DNA from: Motilibacter rhizosphaerae
GTDB taxonomy: Bacteria > Actinomycetota > Actinomycetes > Motilibacterales > Motilibacteraceae
DNA length: 64,000 nucleotides
Assembly: GCF_004216915.1 (NCBI RefSeq)
Contig: NZ_SGXD01000003.1
Location: forward strand, 124,001-188,000
Direction: 5' to 3'
This document shows positions 24,844 through 34,018 of this stretch, in pieces (position 1 is the stretch's first letter; every line of letters starts with the position of its first letter). The notes below the pieces were generated by a model. It saw only the letters and a list, made by a program, of their open reading frames with translations, did not search any database and had not been told where the DNA came from. The translations under genes were made by a program, and so were the position numbers.

Positions 24844-25448
24844 CGCCCCGACTGTTCCTGAAGCTTCCAACTGTGGCCGTGCAGTCGAAACAGGTACGTT
24901 AGGTGTCCAGGTCCCGGGTCCTCGATCGTCTTGCGAAGGCCGCTCTTGTCCTCGCCAATCAAGGCTGTACGGCCGGCGAACCACACGCGCACGTAGCGGC
25001 CCGTATTGCCGTCAATCCCGAGCGCGGTGACCCGACTGACATCCCAGTCTGTCTGTACATATCGGCCACCCGCGCCGTAGCGCTTCTTCACGGAATCGAT
25101 GTATCTCGCGCAGACAGTGCACTTCGAGTCGCTGAGGCCGCGCAGCAGAGTCACGTCACCCGAGGAGTAGGCGTGTTCGAGCTCAGCCATGTACTGCCGC
25201 GCGAACGCCTCCGCCGACTCAGGCGTGTTCGCGCCGATGGCCGTCCGTACCGCATGCTCCGATGGGGACGCGGAAGGTGACGCACTCGCCGACGCAGAAG
25301 CCGACACCGACGCAGCCGCGCTCGCCACCGCCGTCACCGAGCCGACAGGAACAGGAGCCGCGGCCGGCGCACCCCCGCCCGAGCACGCCGCCAGCGACCC
25401 GACGACGACAGCCGCGAGTCCTGCCGCAGCACTCCGTACTCCACGCAT
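24825..25448 (-). CDS. DUF6318-like lipoprotein
   Basis: 207 residues from ATG 25448. The signal peptide ends in a lipobox L-A-A-C, so the mature protein is membrane-anchored. A Ser/Ala linker of repeated S-A-S-A follows. The globular part opens N-T-P-E-S-A-E-A-F-A-R-Q-Y and has L-S-D-S-K-C-T-V-C, features of DUF6318. An earlier in-frame start at 25481 would put extra residues before the signal peptide and is disfavoured. Cotranscribed with the PKD-domain gene. Confidence 0.75.
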   Translation of the reverse strand: MRGVRSAAAGLAAVVVGSLAACSGGGAPAAAPVPVGSVTAVASAAASVSASASASASPSASPSEHAVRTAIGANTPESAEAFARQYMAELEHAYSSGDVTLLRGLSDSKCTVCARYIDSVKKRYGAGGRYVQTDWDVSRVTALGIDGNTGRYVRVWFAGRTALIGEDKSGLRKTIEDPGPGHLTYLFRLHGHSWKLQEQSGRWVAGA

Positions 25449-25534
25449 GGAGCGAGAACATAGCCAGACCAGCAAGATCAAACGGGACTATCCACAACCC
25501 GATGACCCGGACGACCGAACCCGGCCACGCGCCG

Positions 25535-26488
25535 TCACTCCTTGACGACGTCGCCCGGACTCTTGTCCGGCCGCCAGCCGCGCCAGGACGGGTGCCGCAG
25601 CCGGCCATCCGGGGTCCAGTTGCCGTACGCGACCTCGCCGACGAGCTCGGGCCGCACCCAGTGCGCGCCGCGCCGCTGCAGCGACGGCACCTCGTCCACG
25701 AACGGCGACGCCGCGACCTCGAGAGGCCGCAGCAAAGCCAAAGCGGAATCAAGAGCCGCCGACGAGAACCCCGTGCCGACGTTACCGACGTACCGCAGCC
25801 CACCGCCGGCCACCGGCAGCCCGCAGAGCAGCGAGCCGATCGCGCCCGATCGCCGCCCCTCCCCCGGCTTCCACCCGCCGATGACGACCTCCTGGGTCGC
25901 GAAGTGCTTGATCTTCAGCCAGTCCGCGGACCGCCGCCCCGGCTCGTAGACCGACGTCAGGCGCTTCGCCAGCACGCCCTCCAGCCGCTGAGCCCGCGAC
26001 AGCTCCAGCGCCGCAGCCCCGCCTCCACCCGAGAACGCCGGCGGCACGTCCCACGACGGCCCCGACAACCCGAGCGACTCGAGCTCGGCCCGCCGCGAGG
26101 AGTACGGGAGGTCCAGCAGCGACCGGCCGCCGATCGACAGCGCGTCGAACAGCAGCAGTGACACCGGGACCGAGGCCATCAGCTGCCGGACGGCAGACGC
26201 CCCGCGTACGTGCATCCGTTGCTGGAGGGCAGCGAACGAGATCGCGCCCGCAGCGTCGAACGCCACGATCTCCCCGTCCAGCACGAGCGAACGCCCCGCC
26301 AGCCCGCGGAGCTCCGGATAGGCGCCCGACACCTCGTTGCCGTTGCGCGACCACAGCTCGACGCCAGACGCAGACGTCACGACGATGGCGCGTACGCCGT
26401 CCCACTTCATCTCGTAGCCGAAGGCGGAGTCCTCATAAGCCGCAGGCAAAGAACCAGCGACAGCCAGCATCGGCGCGACGAAGCTCAC
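25535..26488 (-). CDS. ATP-dependent DNA ligase
   Basis: 317 residues from GTG 26488, whose first bases overlap the helicase stop (GTGA). The nucleotidyltransferase domain has motif I E-M-K-W-D-G with adenylated Lys28, motif III-like D-G-E-I-V-A-F, motif IV-like E-G-V-L-A-K-R and motif V W-L-K-I-K. An OB-fold domain follows (about 210-317). Small ATP ligases of this class supplement the NAD-dependent replicative ligase in repair in actinobacteria. No polymerase/primase domain is fused and no Ku gene is nearby, so non-homologous end joining is not implied. Coupling to the DinG-like helicase suggests a shared repair step. Confidence 0.9.
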   Translation of the reverse strand: MSFVAPMLAVAGSLPAAYEDSAFGYEMKWDGVRAIVVTSASGVELWSRNGNEVSGAYPELRGLAGRSLVLDGEIVAFDAAGAISFAALQQRMHVRGASAVRQLMASVPVSLLLFDALSIGGRSLLDLPYSSRRAELESLGLSGPSWDVPPAFSGGGGAAALELSRAQRLEGVLAKRLTSVYEPGRRSADWLKIKHFATQEVVIGGWKPGEGRRSGAIGSLLCGLPVAGGGLRYVGNVGTGFSSAALDSALALLRPLEVAASPFVDEVPSLQRRGAHWVRPELVGEVAYGNWTPDGRLRHPSWRGWRPDKSPGDVVKE

Positions 26489-28446
26489 GGCCGACCGCGT
26501 ACGGGCCGGACCGGCGGCGCCGACTCGTCGATCCGCTGCAGCGCTGCGAGAACTGCCTCCCGCGACCGCGTCTTCCAGAACGGCGGCAGTGACTTCTGCA
26601 GGAACCCCGCATAGCCGGCAGAGGCCAGCCGCGGGTCGAGCACCGCCACCACCCCGCGGTCGTCGACCTGACGCAGCAGCCGGCCCGCCCCCTGCGCGAG
26701 CCGAAGCGCAGCAGCCGATGCGTAGATCGCGACGAACCCCGACGCACCAGCAGCATCTCGTCGCGCGGCGGCCAAAGGGTCGTCCGGCCGCGGGAACGGG
26801 ATGCGGTCGATGACGACGAGCTGCAGCGCCGAACCGGGCACGTCGACGCCCTGCCACAGCGACATCGTCCCGAACAGGCACGTCGCCGCATCGGAGGCGA
26901 ACTGCCGCACGAGTTCCGGCGTCCCCTCCTCGCCCTGCAGCAGGATCGGCAGGTCCAGCTCGCCGCGGACGTACTCCGCCGCCTGCTCCGCCGCCCGCAT
27001 CGAGGAGAACAGCCCCAGCGTGCGGCCGCCGGCCGCGCGCACGAGCGACACCAACTCTTCCAGCGCAGCAGCGGAAACGCCCTCCCGCCCGGGCTGAGGC
27101 AGGTGCGACGCGATGTAGAGGATGCCCTGGCGGGCGGGGTCGAATGGCGTACCGACATCAAGGGATGTCCATGCCGGACCGTCCGAGCCACCGAGACCCA
27201 GATGCCCCGCGACGAGGTCGAACGACCCGCCCAGCTCGAGTGTCGCGGACGTCGCGACCACCGTCTTCTCCGCGAACAGCCGCTCCCTCAGCAGCCCCGC
27301 AACGGTCAGCGGCGCGATGTGCAGCGAGCGGGCCGGGCCGTTGGCGGAGATCCAGCAGACGTCGTACTGCGACCAGGCCAGCATCCGCGACGCCGTCTCG
27401 AACACCGCGTCCACCAGCGCCCGCGCCGCCCGGCGCGACACCTCGTCGCCGTCCTTGTCGCGCTGCAGCCCGGACTGGCACGCCCGCGCGGAGTCGCGGA
27501 CCAGGACCAGCGCGTCGCCGAGCTGAGCAGGCAGGGAAGCCAAACGCCCGGGAGCCGCAGCCGCCAGCGCGTCGGACAGATCAGCAGCCGCCTCCGAGAG
27601 CCCGTCCACCCCGTCGTCGACGACCCGCGCGGCCCGCTGCGCCGCGCGCTCGACCATCGAGACCGTCAGCTCGTCGGTCGCGACGCCAGTGACGCGGTCG
27701 ACCAGCTCGTGCGCCTCGTCGATGACGCAGACGTCGTGCTCGGGGAGCACCGAGAAGCTCTCCAGCGCGTCGATCGCCAGCAGCGCGTGGTTCGTCACGA
27801 CGACGTCAGCCTCCGCCGCCCGCGCCCGGGCCAGCTCGGCGAAGCACTCCAGGCCGTACGCGCACTTCTGCGCCCCCACGCACTCGCGCGCCGACACCGA
27901 GACCTGCCGCCACGCGCGGTGCCCGACGCCCGGCAGCAACTCGTCGCGGTCGCCCGTGTCCGAGTCCGCCGCCCACTGCCGCGCCCGCGTGACCTCGCGG
28001 CCGAGCGGCGTCGACGGCGTAGAGAACAGTGCCGAGGGGTCGTCGTCCGGCACGACCCCCGCGATCTTCGCCTTGCACGCGTAGTTCGAGCGGCCCTTGA
28101 GGATCGCGAACGTCGGCTTGCGGCCCAGCAGCGGCTCGACCGCCTCGACCAGCCGCGGCAGGTCGCGGTCGACGATCTGCGCCTGCAGCGCCAGTGTCGC
28201 CGTCGCCACGACGACCGGCCCCTTGCCCTCCGCCGCGTGCAGCAGCGACGGCACGAGGTAGGCCAGCGACTTGCCGGTGCCCGTGCCCGCCTGGACGAGC
28301 AGGTGCTCCCCCGACGCCATCGACGCCGCGACCGCCTCGGCCATCTCGACCTGGCCCGGCCGCTCCGCTCCGCCGAGCGCGCCGACCGCCGCCGCGAGGG
28401 CCTCCCGGACCCCTGCGGCGGGTCGCGTCGTCGCCCGCTCTGCCAC
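26485..28446 (-). CDS. DinG-like ATP-dependent DNA helicase
   Basis: 653 residues from GTG 28446. Superfamily 2 helicase of the XPD/DinG group: Walker A A-G-T-G-T-G-K-S near 53-60, Q-motif region before it, V-I-D-E-A-H as Walker B (DEAH), then Q-G-A-G-R-L-L-R as motif VI. Cysteines in N-Y-A-C and C-V-G-A-Q-K-C-A-Y-G-L-E-C give the four ligands of an iron-sulfur cluster. It unwinds branched DNA such as R-loops or repair intermediates. The open frame continues upstream into the neighbouring gene's antisense, so the earlier start is rejected. It overlaps the ligase gene by four bases. Confidence 0.92.
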   Translation of the reverse strand: MAERATTRPAAGVREALAAAVGALGGAERPGQVEMAEAVAASMASGEHLLVQAGTGTGKSLAYLVPSLLHAAEGKGPVVVATATLALQAQIVDRDLPRLVEAVEPLLGRKPTFAILKGRSNYACKAKIAGVVPDDDPSALFSTPSTPLGREVTRARQWAADSDTGDRDELLPGVGHRAWRQVSVSARECVGAQKCAYGLECFAELARARAAEADVVVTNHALLAIDALESFSVLPEHDVCVIDEAHELVDRVTGVATDELTVSMVERAAQRAARVVDDGVDGLSEAAADLSDALAAAAPGRLASLPAQLGDALVLVRDSARACQSGLQRDKDGDEVSRRAARALVDAVFETASRMLAWSQYDVCWISANGPARSLHIAPLTVAGLLRERLFAEKTVVATSATLELGGSFDLVAGHLGLGGSDGPAWTSLDVGTPFDPARQGILYIASHLPQPGREGVSAAALEELVSLVRAAGGRTLGLFSSMRAAEQAAEYVRGELDLPILLQGEEGTPELVRQFASDAATCLFGTMSLWQGVDVPGSALQLVVIDRIPFPRPDDPLAAARRDAAGASGFVAIYASAAALRLAQGAGRLLRQVDDRGVVAVLDPRLASAGYAGFLQKSLPPFWKTRSREAVLAALQRIDESAPPVRPVRGRP

Positions 28447-28554
28447 GACGTACGAGCCTAAGCGGTGCAGGGCTCGGATCCCGCGCCATCCACAGGCTGG
28501 GCCGTGCGGGTGAGCGGGCTGCATGTGCAGCCGCAACCAGCCGATGAGCCCCGC

Positions 28555-31152
28555 GTGAGACGCACCGCCCTGCTCGCGCTCGTCGCGGCTGTGACTGGCC
28601 TGGTCACCGCCGCTCCCGCCGACGCCGCGCCCGCGACGACCGTGCAGGGCCGGGTCACCGACGTCGACGTCGACTACGCCCCCGGCGCCACCGGCCCCGA
28701 GCACCGCCACGTCCTGCGCGTCGGCGCCAGCACCGTCGACCTCGCGAGCGCCGGGCTCGGCGACGTCCCCGGCGGCACCCACGTCGCGGTCTCCGTCGCC
28801 GGCGCGCGCAGCAGCACCGAGGCGCTCCAGGCCCTCGCGACCGGCGGGTCGAGCGCGACGGTCACCGACGCGTACACCTCCGCGATGACCGTGCCCGGCG
28901 TGCACAGCACGATCATCGTGCCGGTCAAGTGGGGCAGCGGGACCAACCCGCGCTCCGCGACGAGCTGGCGCACGGTCGTCGACAAGGCGTGGGGCTTCTG
29001 GTCGAGCGAGACCGGCGGCCTCGTCACCGAGGGCAGCGTCACCGTCAAGCGGACGGTCACCGTGACCGACCCCGGCGACTGCTCGACCGACCCGACCAGC
29101 CAGGCGCTCTCCCTCGCCCGCGTGAACCCGAGCACCACCTCCGCGCACGTCGTCGTGGTCTTCCCGACGATGCCCGGCGGCCTCGACTCCACCTGCGTCG
29201 ACGGCTGGCTCGGGCTCGGCGAGGTCGGCGGCAACGTGCTCTGGCTCGCCGACAGCCTCACCGGAAGCCCGTCGGCGACGACCGGGTCGGAGACGTACGC
29301 CGCGAAGGTCCTCGGCCACGAGCTCGGCCACAACCTCGGGCTCGGGCACGCCAACGCCTACTCCTGCGGGACGCTGCCCCTCGCCGCCGCGGCGAGCTGC
29401 ACCGAGCAGCCCTACCAGGACTACTCGCAGATCATGGGCTACGGCTTCGGCACGCTCGCCCCGCCGCAGGCGCAGCTGCTGGGCGCTCTGCCCTCCGCCG
29501 CCGTGACCGACGTGACCGGCCCGGGCACGTGGACGCTCGCCGGCGTCGACACGGGTACGGGCCTGCGCGCCCTGCGCCTCACGATCCCGCTCGACGGCGC
29601 GAACGCCTCGGTCTACCTCGACGCCGAGACCCCCACCTCCGTACGCAGTGAGCAGACCGCCGCGCCCGCGGGCTACCCGGGGTGGACCGGCCTCGTCGCC
29701 CGCGTCGTCGACGGCGACGAGACGCGGCTGCTCGACCTCACGCCGACGGGCCCGACCGGAGCCGCTGGTACGCCCGCGCTCGGCGCCGGCGGAAGCTGGG
29801 CCGTCCCCGGCACCAGCCTCACCGTGAACGTCACCTCCGCCGACGCGACGGGCGCGACCGTGCAGGTCACCTCCACGAGCGCGGCTCCCGCGTGGGCGGC
29901 GGCTCCGGTCCGTACGGACCGGACGACCGGCTGGGCCAACCCGACGCAGCCGGTGTCGCTGTCGTGGACGGCGCCGAGCGACGCGACCGGCCTCGTGCGC
30001 TACGAGGTCCTCGCCGACAGCACCGTGCTCGCCACCCTGCCGCCCGGCACGACCAGCGCGACCGTCACCCCGGGCGCGGCCCGCGACGGCAGCAGCGTCA
30101 CGCTCGCCGTCCGCGCCTGGAACGCCGGCGGCCTCGCCACCGTCGCCACGCTGCCGCTGACGGCGGACAGCACGCCGCCGAGCGTGCCCCTGCTCGCCGT
30201 GCCCCCGCAGACCATCGGCCCCCTGCAGCTCTCCTGGCCCGCCGCGACCGACGCCGGCTCCGGGCTCGACCACTACCTGCTGCGGGTCGACGGCGGCGCC
30301 GCCCAGTCGCTCGCCGGCAGCGTCACGGGGACGATGCTCGACCTGCCCGTGGGCGCGCACACGGTGGCACTCGCGGCCGTCGACGCGGCGGGCAACACCT
30401 CGGCCGTGGCGACCGCGAGCTCGACCCGGGTGACCCCGCCGCCGCCCCCGGTCCCGGCGCCGGTCGTCGTGCCCGTGCCCGCGCCCGTGGCGGCCGCACC
30501 CGTCCCCGTTCCGACGCCGACCCCCGCGCCCGTCCCGCCGACCTTCACCGGCGCCGCCGTCACCCTGCGCCTGGGTCCGGTCAGCCCGCTGGCGATCCCG
30601 CTGTCCGTCAGCGGCAGCGTCGCCGCCGGGTCCTCCGCCCTCTGCTCCTACACGGCCCGCGCCGACGGCCGCGACCTGCTCACGGCTGCCAGCGTGCCGA
30701 CCTCGGTGCCCGCTGCTGTCGCTCCGGGCAGGCGCAGCGTCGCGCAGACCGTCACCGACTGCAGCGGGCGCAGCGCGAACTCCTCCGCGCACCCGGTCGT
30801 CACGCTGACCGCGGAGAGCACCAGCGTGTGGACCGGGATCTGGCTGCCCGTCAGCCGGCGGACCGCGCTCGGCGGCCGGATGCTCGCGTCCGCGGCCCGC
30901 GGGAGCGCCCTCGCGTACACCTTCAACGGGACCTCGGTCGGCGTCGCCGGCCCGCGCGGCCCGGGCAACGCGCCGTTCGACGTCTACCTCGACGGCCGCA
31001 AGGTCGCCCGCGTCGACCCCTCGCGCGGCACCGGCACGGAGGTGCTCTGGGCCGCCGCCGTCCCCGCCGGCAAGCACGTCGTCAAGGTCGGCGTCGGCAA
31101 GGTCGGGCGCAACACCCTCGTGCGGGTGGACGGCTTCCTCACGGTGGCGTAG
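28555..31152 (+). CDS. Large secreted zinc metalloprotease-like protein with FnIII modules
   Basis: 865 residues from GTG 28555; GTG 28504 is also in frame. The signal peptide ends A-D-A. The catalytic zincin motif H-E-L-G-H-N-L-G-L-G-H lies at about 258-268, with a downstream I-M-G-Y Met-turn, as in gametolysin-type (M11) and other metzincin-like secreted peptidases. After a beta-rich segment come two fibronectin-III-like modules (L-S-W-T-A-P, L-S-W-P-A-A-T-D), a long Pro/Val-rich linker (about 655-690) and a C-terminal beta domain ending in K-H-V-V-K-V-G. Probably acts outside the cell on protein substrates. It is divergent from the helicase gene. Confidence 0.82.
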   Translation: MRRTALLALVAAVTGLVTAAPADAAPATTVQGRVTDVDVDYAPGATGPEHRHVLRVGASTVDLASAGLGDVPGGTHVAVSVAGARSSTEALQALATGGSSATVTDAYTSAMTVPGVHSTIIVPVKWGSGTNPRSATSWRTVVDKAWGFWSSETGGLVTEGSVTVKRTVTVTDPGDCSTDPTSQALSLARVNPSTTSAHVVVVFPTMPGGLDSTCVDGWLGLGEVGGNVLWLADSLTGSPSATTGSETYAAKVLGHELGHNLGLGHANAYSCGTLPLAAAASCTEQPYQDYSQIMGYGFGTLAPPQAQLLGALPSAAVTDVTGPGTWTLAGVDTGTGLRALRLTIPLDGANASVYLDAETPTSVRSEQTAAPAGYPGWTGLVARVVDGDETRLLDLTPTGPTGAAGTPALGAGGSWAVPGTSLTVNVTSADATGATVQVTSTSAAPAWAAAPVRTDRTTGWANPTQPVSLSWTAPSDATGLVRYEVLADSTVLATLPPGTTSATVTPGAARDGSSVTLAVRAWNAGGLATVATLPLTADSTPPSVPLLAVPPQTIGPLQLSWPAATDAGSGLDHYLLRVDGGAAQSLAGSVTGTMLDLPVGAHTVALAAVDAAGNTSAVATASSTRVTPPPPPVPAPVVVPVPAPVAAAPVPVPTPTPAPVPPTFTGAAVTLRLGPVSPLAIPLSVSGSVAAGSSALCSYTARADGRDLLTAASVPTSVPAAVAPGRRSVAQTVTDCSGRSANSSAHPVVTLTAESTSVWTGIWLPVSRRTALGGRMLASAARGSALAYTFNGTSVGVAGPRGPGNAPFDVYLDGRKVARVDPSRGTGTEVLWAAAVPAGKHVVKVGVGKVGRNTLVRVDGFLTVA

Positions 31153-31207
31153 CACTGGGCTGGAACATCCACTGAAACAACAGCGGCCGCCGGAGGCATG
31201 TGCAGAC

Positions 31208-31762
31208 GTGACCCCCACCGACGCCGAGCTGCTCCGCCGCTCCGGCTCCGACCCCACGGCGTACCGCGAGCTCTACGACCGGCACGCCGAGCGCGTCGCG
31301 GCCTTCCTCGAGCGGCGTACGCGCGACCGGGACGCCGCCCTCGACCTCACCGCCGAGACCTTCGCCCAGGCGTGGCTCTCCCGGCACCGCTTCGACGACC
31401 AGCACGCCGGCTCGTGCGGGCCGTGGCTGTTCGGCATCGCCCGCCACCTGCTGCTCCGGTCCGTACGCGAGCAGCGCCTCGCCTCCGACGCCGCGCGCCG
31501 CCTCCACCTCACCGTCGACCGGGCCACCGTCCCGCCCGCCGACGCGTGGGTCGAGGGCCTCGAGGAGGACCTCCACGCCGCGCTCGCCGAGCTGCCCGAG
31601 GGCCAGCGCCGCGCCGTGCAGCTGCGCGTGCTCGACGACCTGCCCTACGACCGGGTCGCCGACGACCTGGCCATCTCCCCCGGCGCGGCCCGCATCCGCG
31701 TCTCGCGCGGGCTCGCCGCCCTGCGCGTCTCCCTCTCCTCCACCGATCGGAGCACCCCGTGA
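31208..31762 (+). CDS. ECF-family RNA polymerase sigma factor
   Basis: 184 residues. Sigma region 2 covers about 17-85 (Y-R-E-L-Y-D-R-H, then A-E-T-F-A-Q-A-W), and region 4 about 122-172 with L-P-E-G-Q-R-R-A-V-Q-L-R and a helix-turn-helix. It directs polymerase to a small set of promoters, here perhaps its own and the following genes. The start GTG 31208 has no ribosome site. It overlaps the next gene by four bases (GTGA), so that gene is likely part of the same regulatory unit. Confidence 0.93.
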   Translation: MTPTDAELLRRSGSDPTAYRELYDRHAERVAAFLERRTRDRDAALDLTAETFAQAWLSRHRFDDQHAGSCGPWLFGIARHLLLRSVREQRLASDAARRLHLTVDRATVPPADAWVEGLEEDLHAALAELPEGQRRAVQLRVLDDLPYDRVADDLAISPGAARIRVSRGLAALRVSLSSTDRSTP

Positions 31763-32256
31763 ACCCCGACCTCGTCCTGCTCGGCGACGAGCTGCAGACC
31801 GCCGTGTCCCGCAGCCTCACCACCCGCGGTGTCGTCACCCGTCGTTCCCGCCGACTGCGCTCCCGCGGCACCCTCGTCGCCGGCGTCGCCACCGCCGTGG
31901 TCGTCGCCGGAGCGGGGAGCGCCGCGGCGTACGCGCTGCTGGGGTCCGGCGACGTGGCCACCGGCCTGCCCGCGGCCAACGTGTGGTTCGCCGGCGTCCA
32001 GCCGGTGTGCACGTCGACCGGCGACAGCACGTTCCGCTGCACGGTCGAGGGCGGGCTGCGCAGCACCGCGGTCAGCGACTGGACCGGCACGATCGAGCCG
32101 TTCACCGGCAAGGACGAGCGGATCGCCGGCGGCTGCCGCAGCCAGGACGCCAAGGGCACGGTGTGGGTCTGCTACTCCGGGCAGAAGGCCGTCGACGAGC
32201 AGCTCATCGGCCAGGACTTCCTCGGCGAGTACGCGCCCGAGCCCGGCGTCGGCTGA
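31759..32256 (+). CDS. Membrane-anchored protein paired with the ECF sigma factor
   Basis: 165 residues, coupled to the sigma gene by a GTGA overlap. A basic N-terminal 36 residues are cytoplasmic, one membrane helix spans about 37-61 (T-L-V-A-G-V-A-T-A-V-V-V-A-G-A-G), and the outer part has four cysteines in a small beta domain. It could sense the envelope signal, but no zinc anti-sigma H-x3-C-x2-C motif is present, so an anti-sigma role is only suggested by position. Confidence 0.7.
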   Translation: MNPDLVLLGDELQTAVSRSLTTRGVVTRRSRRLRSRGTLVAGVATAVVVAGAGSAAAYALLGSGDVATGLPAANVWFAGVQPVCTSTGDSTFRCTVEGGLRSTAVSDWTGTIEPFTGKDERIAGGCRSQDAKGTVWVCYSGQKAVDEQLIGQDFLGEYAPEPGVG

Positions 32257-32296
32257 GTCTTCCCGCGTCGTTCACCTGACGTCGCCGTTCGCGTAC

Positions 32297-32302
32297 TAGC
32301 GT
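32297..32302 (+). promoter_or_regulatory. Candidate -10 box before the ABC transporter operon
   Basis: TAGCGT lies seven bases before GTG 32310 with no Shine-Dalgarno in between, matching the leaderless pattern of this window. Confidence 0.5.
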
Positions 32303-32309
32303 CCGGAGC

Positions 32310-33218
32310 GTGATCGACACGGCACAGCCCGCCATCGAGGTCCGCGGCCTGGTCAAGGCGTTCGGCGACGTCACCGCCCTCGACGGCGTCGACCTCGAGG
32401 TGCCCGAAGGCTCCGTCCACGGCCTGCTCGGCCCCAACGGCGCCGGGAAGACCACGCTGCTCCGCATCCTCGTCGGCCTGGTGTCGCCGAGCGCCGGGAC
32501 CGTGCGCGTGCTCGGTCACGATCCCGCGCTCGGCCCGGCGGCGCGCGAGGGCGTCGCGTCGCTCATCGAGTCGCCGCGCTTCAAGCCGTCGCTGTCGGCG
32601 CGCACCAACCTGCGCATGCTCGCCGACCTCGACGGGCTCGGCGCCGCGGGTGACGTCGAGGACGCCCTGGCGCGCGTCGGGCTCGACAGCAGGCAGACTC
32701 GTGCCGTGCGGCACTACTCCCTCGGCATGCGGCAGCGTCTGGGCATCGCCGCCTGCCTCGTCCGGCGGCCGCGCCTGCTGCTGCTCGACGAGCCGGCCAA
32801 CGGGCTCGACCCGTCGGGGGCGCGGGACGTGCGCATGCTCGTGCGCGAGCTCGCGGACGAGGGCACCACCGTGCTGCTCTCCAGCCACGACATGGCCGAG
32901 GTCGACGAGCTCTGCGACAGCGTGACGATCCTCGCGCGGGGGCGGGTGGCGCGTACCGGGTCGATGGCGGGGCTGCGCACCGAGGCGCCGGTCGCGGCGT
33001 ACCTCCTGTGCACGGCGGACGACGCCACCGCCGCGACCCTCGCTCCCGCCGGCGTCACCGTCGAGCGGACGCCCGCCGGGCTCGTCGTCAGCGCGACGCA
33101 GGCCGACATGGACGCGTACGCCGTGGTGCTGGGCCGCTCCGGCGTCCCCATCCGCACCCTGCAGCTGCAGACCGCTCCGCTCGAGGCGCTGTTCTTCGCG
33201 CTGACGGATGTGGCGTGA
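32310..33218 (+). CDS. ABC transporter ATP-binding protein
   Basis: 302 residues. Walker A G-P-N-G-A-G-K-T-T (43-51), signature Y-S-L-G-M-R-Q-R-L near 132-140, Walker B L-L-L-L-D-E-P-A-N-G-L-D and switch S-S-H-D-M. The C-terminal ~80 residues are the extra domain of ABC-2 type exporters of the CcmA/NatA class. It powers the permease encoded next, with a three-base overlap (GTGA), and probably exports a small molecule or supports resistance; substrate not inferable. Confidence 0.93.
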   Translation: MIDTAQPAIEVRGLVKAFGDVTALDGVDLEVPEGSVHGLLGPNGAGKTTLLRILVGLVSPSAGTVRVLGHDPALGPAAREGVASLIESPRFKPSLSARTNLRMLADLDGLGAAGDVEDALARVGLDSRQTRAVRHYSLGMRQRLGIAACLVRRPRLLLLDEPANGLDPSGARDVRMLVRELADEGTTVLLSSHDMAEVDELCDSVTILARGRVARTGSMAGLRTEAPVAAYLLCTADDATAATLAPAGVTVERTPAGLVVSATQADMDAYAVVLGRSGVPIRTLQLQTAPLEALFFALTDVA

Positions 33219-34018
33219 CGACGGTCCTCCGCTGGGAGCTCCGCACCCTCGCGTCACTGTGGCGCGTCCGCATCGCCGCCCTGCTCTGCCTCGTCGGCCC
33301 CTTCGCCTTCGTGGTGCTGCTCGAGTCGCAGTCGCAGCTGCCCGTCGACACGCTGTTCGGGCGGTGGGTGAAGGAGTCGGGCTACGCACTCCCCCTGCTG
33401 GTGCTGGGGTTCGTCGCGCAGTGGGCGTTCCCCGCGCTCACCTGCGTCGTCGCCGGTGACATCTTCAGCGTCGAGGACGCCCACGGGACGTGGAAGACCC
33501 TGCTGACCCGCAGCCGCAGCCGGGGTGAGGTGTTCACCGGCAAGGTGCTCGCCGCCGCGTGCTGGACGGTCTTCCTCGTCGCACTGCTCGCCGTCTCCTC
33601 GACGCTCGCAGGGGTGCTGCTCGTCGGGTCGCACCCGCTGGTCGGGCTGTCGGGCAACGTGCTGTCGCCGGGCTCCGCCCTCGGGCTCGACCTCGGCGCG
33701 TGGCTCACCTGCCTGCCGCCCGCGCTCGGCTTCACCTCGCTCGGGGTCGCGCTCAGCGTGGTCTCGCGCAGCTCCGTCGTCGGGGTCGTCGCGCCGGTCG
33801 TCCTCGGGCTGCTCATGCAGCTCTACGCCTTCCTCGGCCGCTCCGACCTGCTCGGCCACCTGCTGCTGACGCTGGACTTCGGCGCCTGGCACGGACTGGC
33901 TGCGGCACCGGTGTTCCTGCGCCCCTTGGTCGAGTCGCTCGCCGTCAGCGCGGCGTACGTCGTCGTGCTGGTGTCGGTCGCCTGGTGGCGGTTCCACGAC
34001 CGCGACGAGGTGGGCTGA
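33215..34018 (+). CDS. ABC-2 type permease
   Basis: 267 residues with about six membrane helices (for example L-A-L-L-C-L-V-G-P-F-A-F-V-V-L-L and A-L-P-L-L-V-L-G-F-V-A-Q-W). The D-I-F-S-V-E-D-A-H-G-T-W-K-T-L-L-T-R segment is the conserved coupling loop of ABC-2 permeases. GTG 33215 overlaps the ATPase stop, and its own stop overlaps the next ATG (TGATG), so three genes are read in a tight operon. Confidence 0.9.
   Translation: MTTVLRWELRTLASLWRVRIAALLCLVGPFAFVVLLESQSQLPVDTLFGRWVKESGYALPLLVLGFVAQWAFPALTCVVAGDIFSVEDAHGTWKTLLTRSRSRGEVFTGKVLAAACWTVFLVALLAVSSTLAGVLLVGSHPLVGLSGNVLSPGSALGLDLGAWLTCLPPALGFTSLGVALSVVSRSSVVGVVAPVVLGLLMQLYAFLGRSDLLGHLLLTLDFGAWHGLAAAPVFLRPLVESLAVSAAYVVVLVSVAWWRFHDRDEVG

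Noticed and set aside
28447-31257. Upstream extension of the helicase frame through the metalloprotease gene
   Set aside because: Antisense to a gene with clear signal peptide and zinc motif; helicase similarity begins only after GTG 28446.
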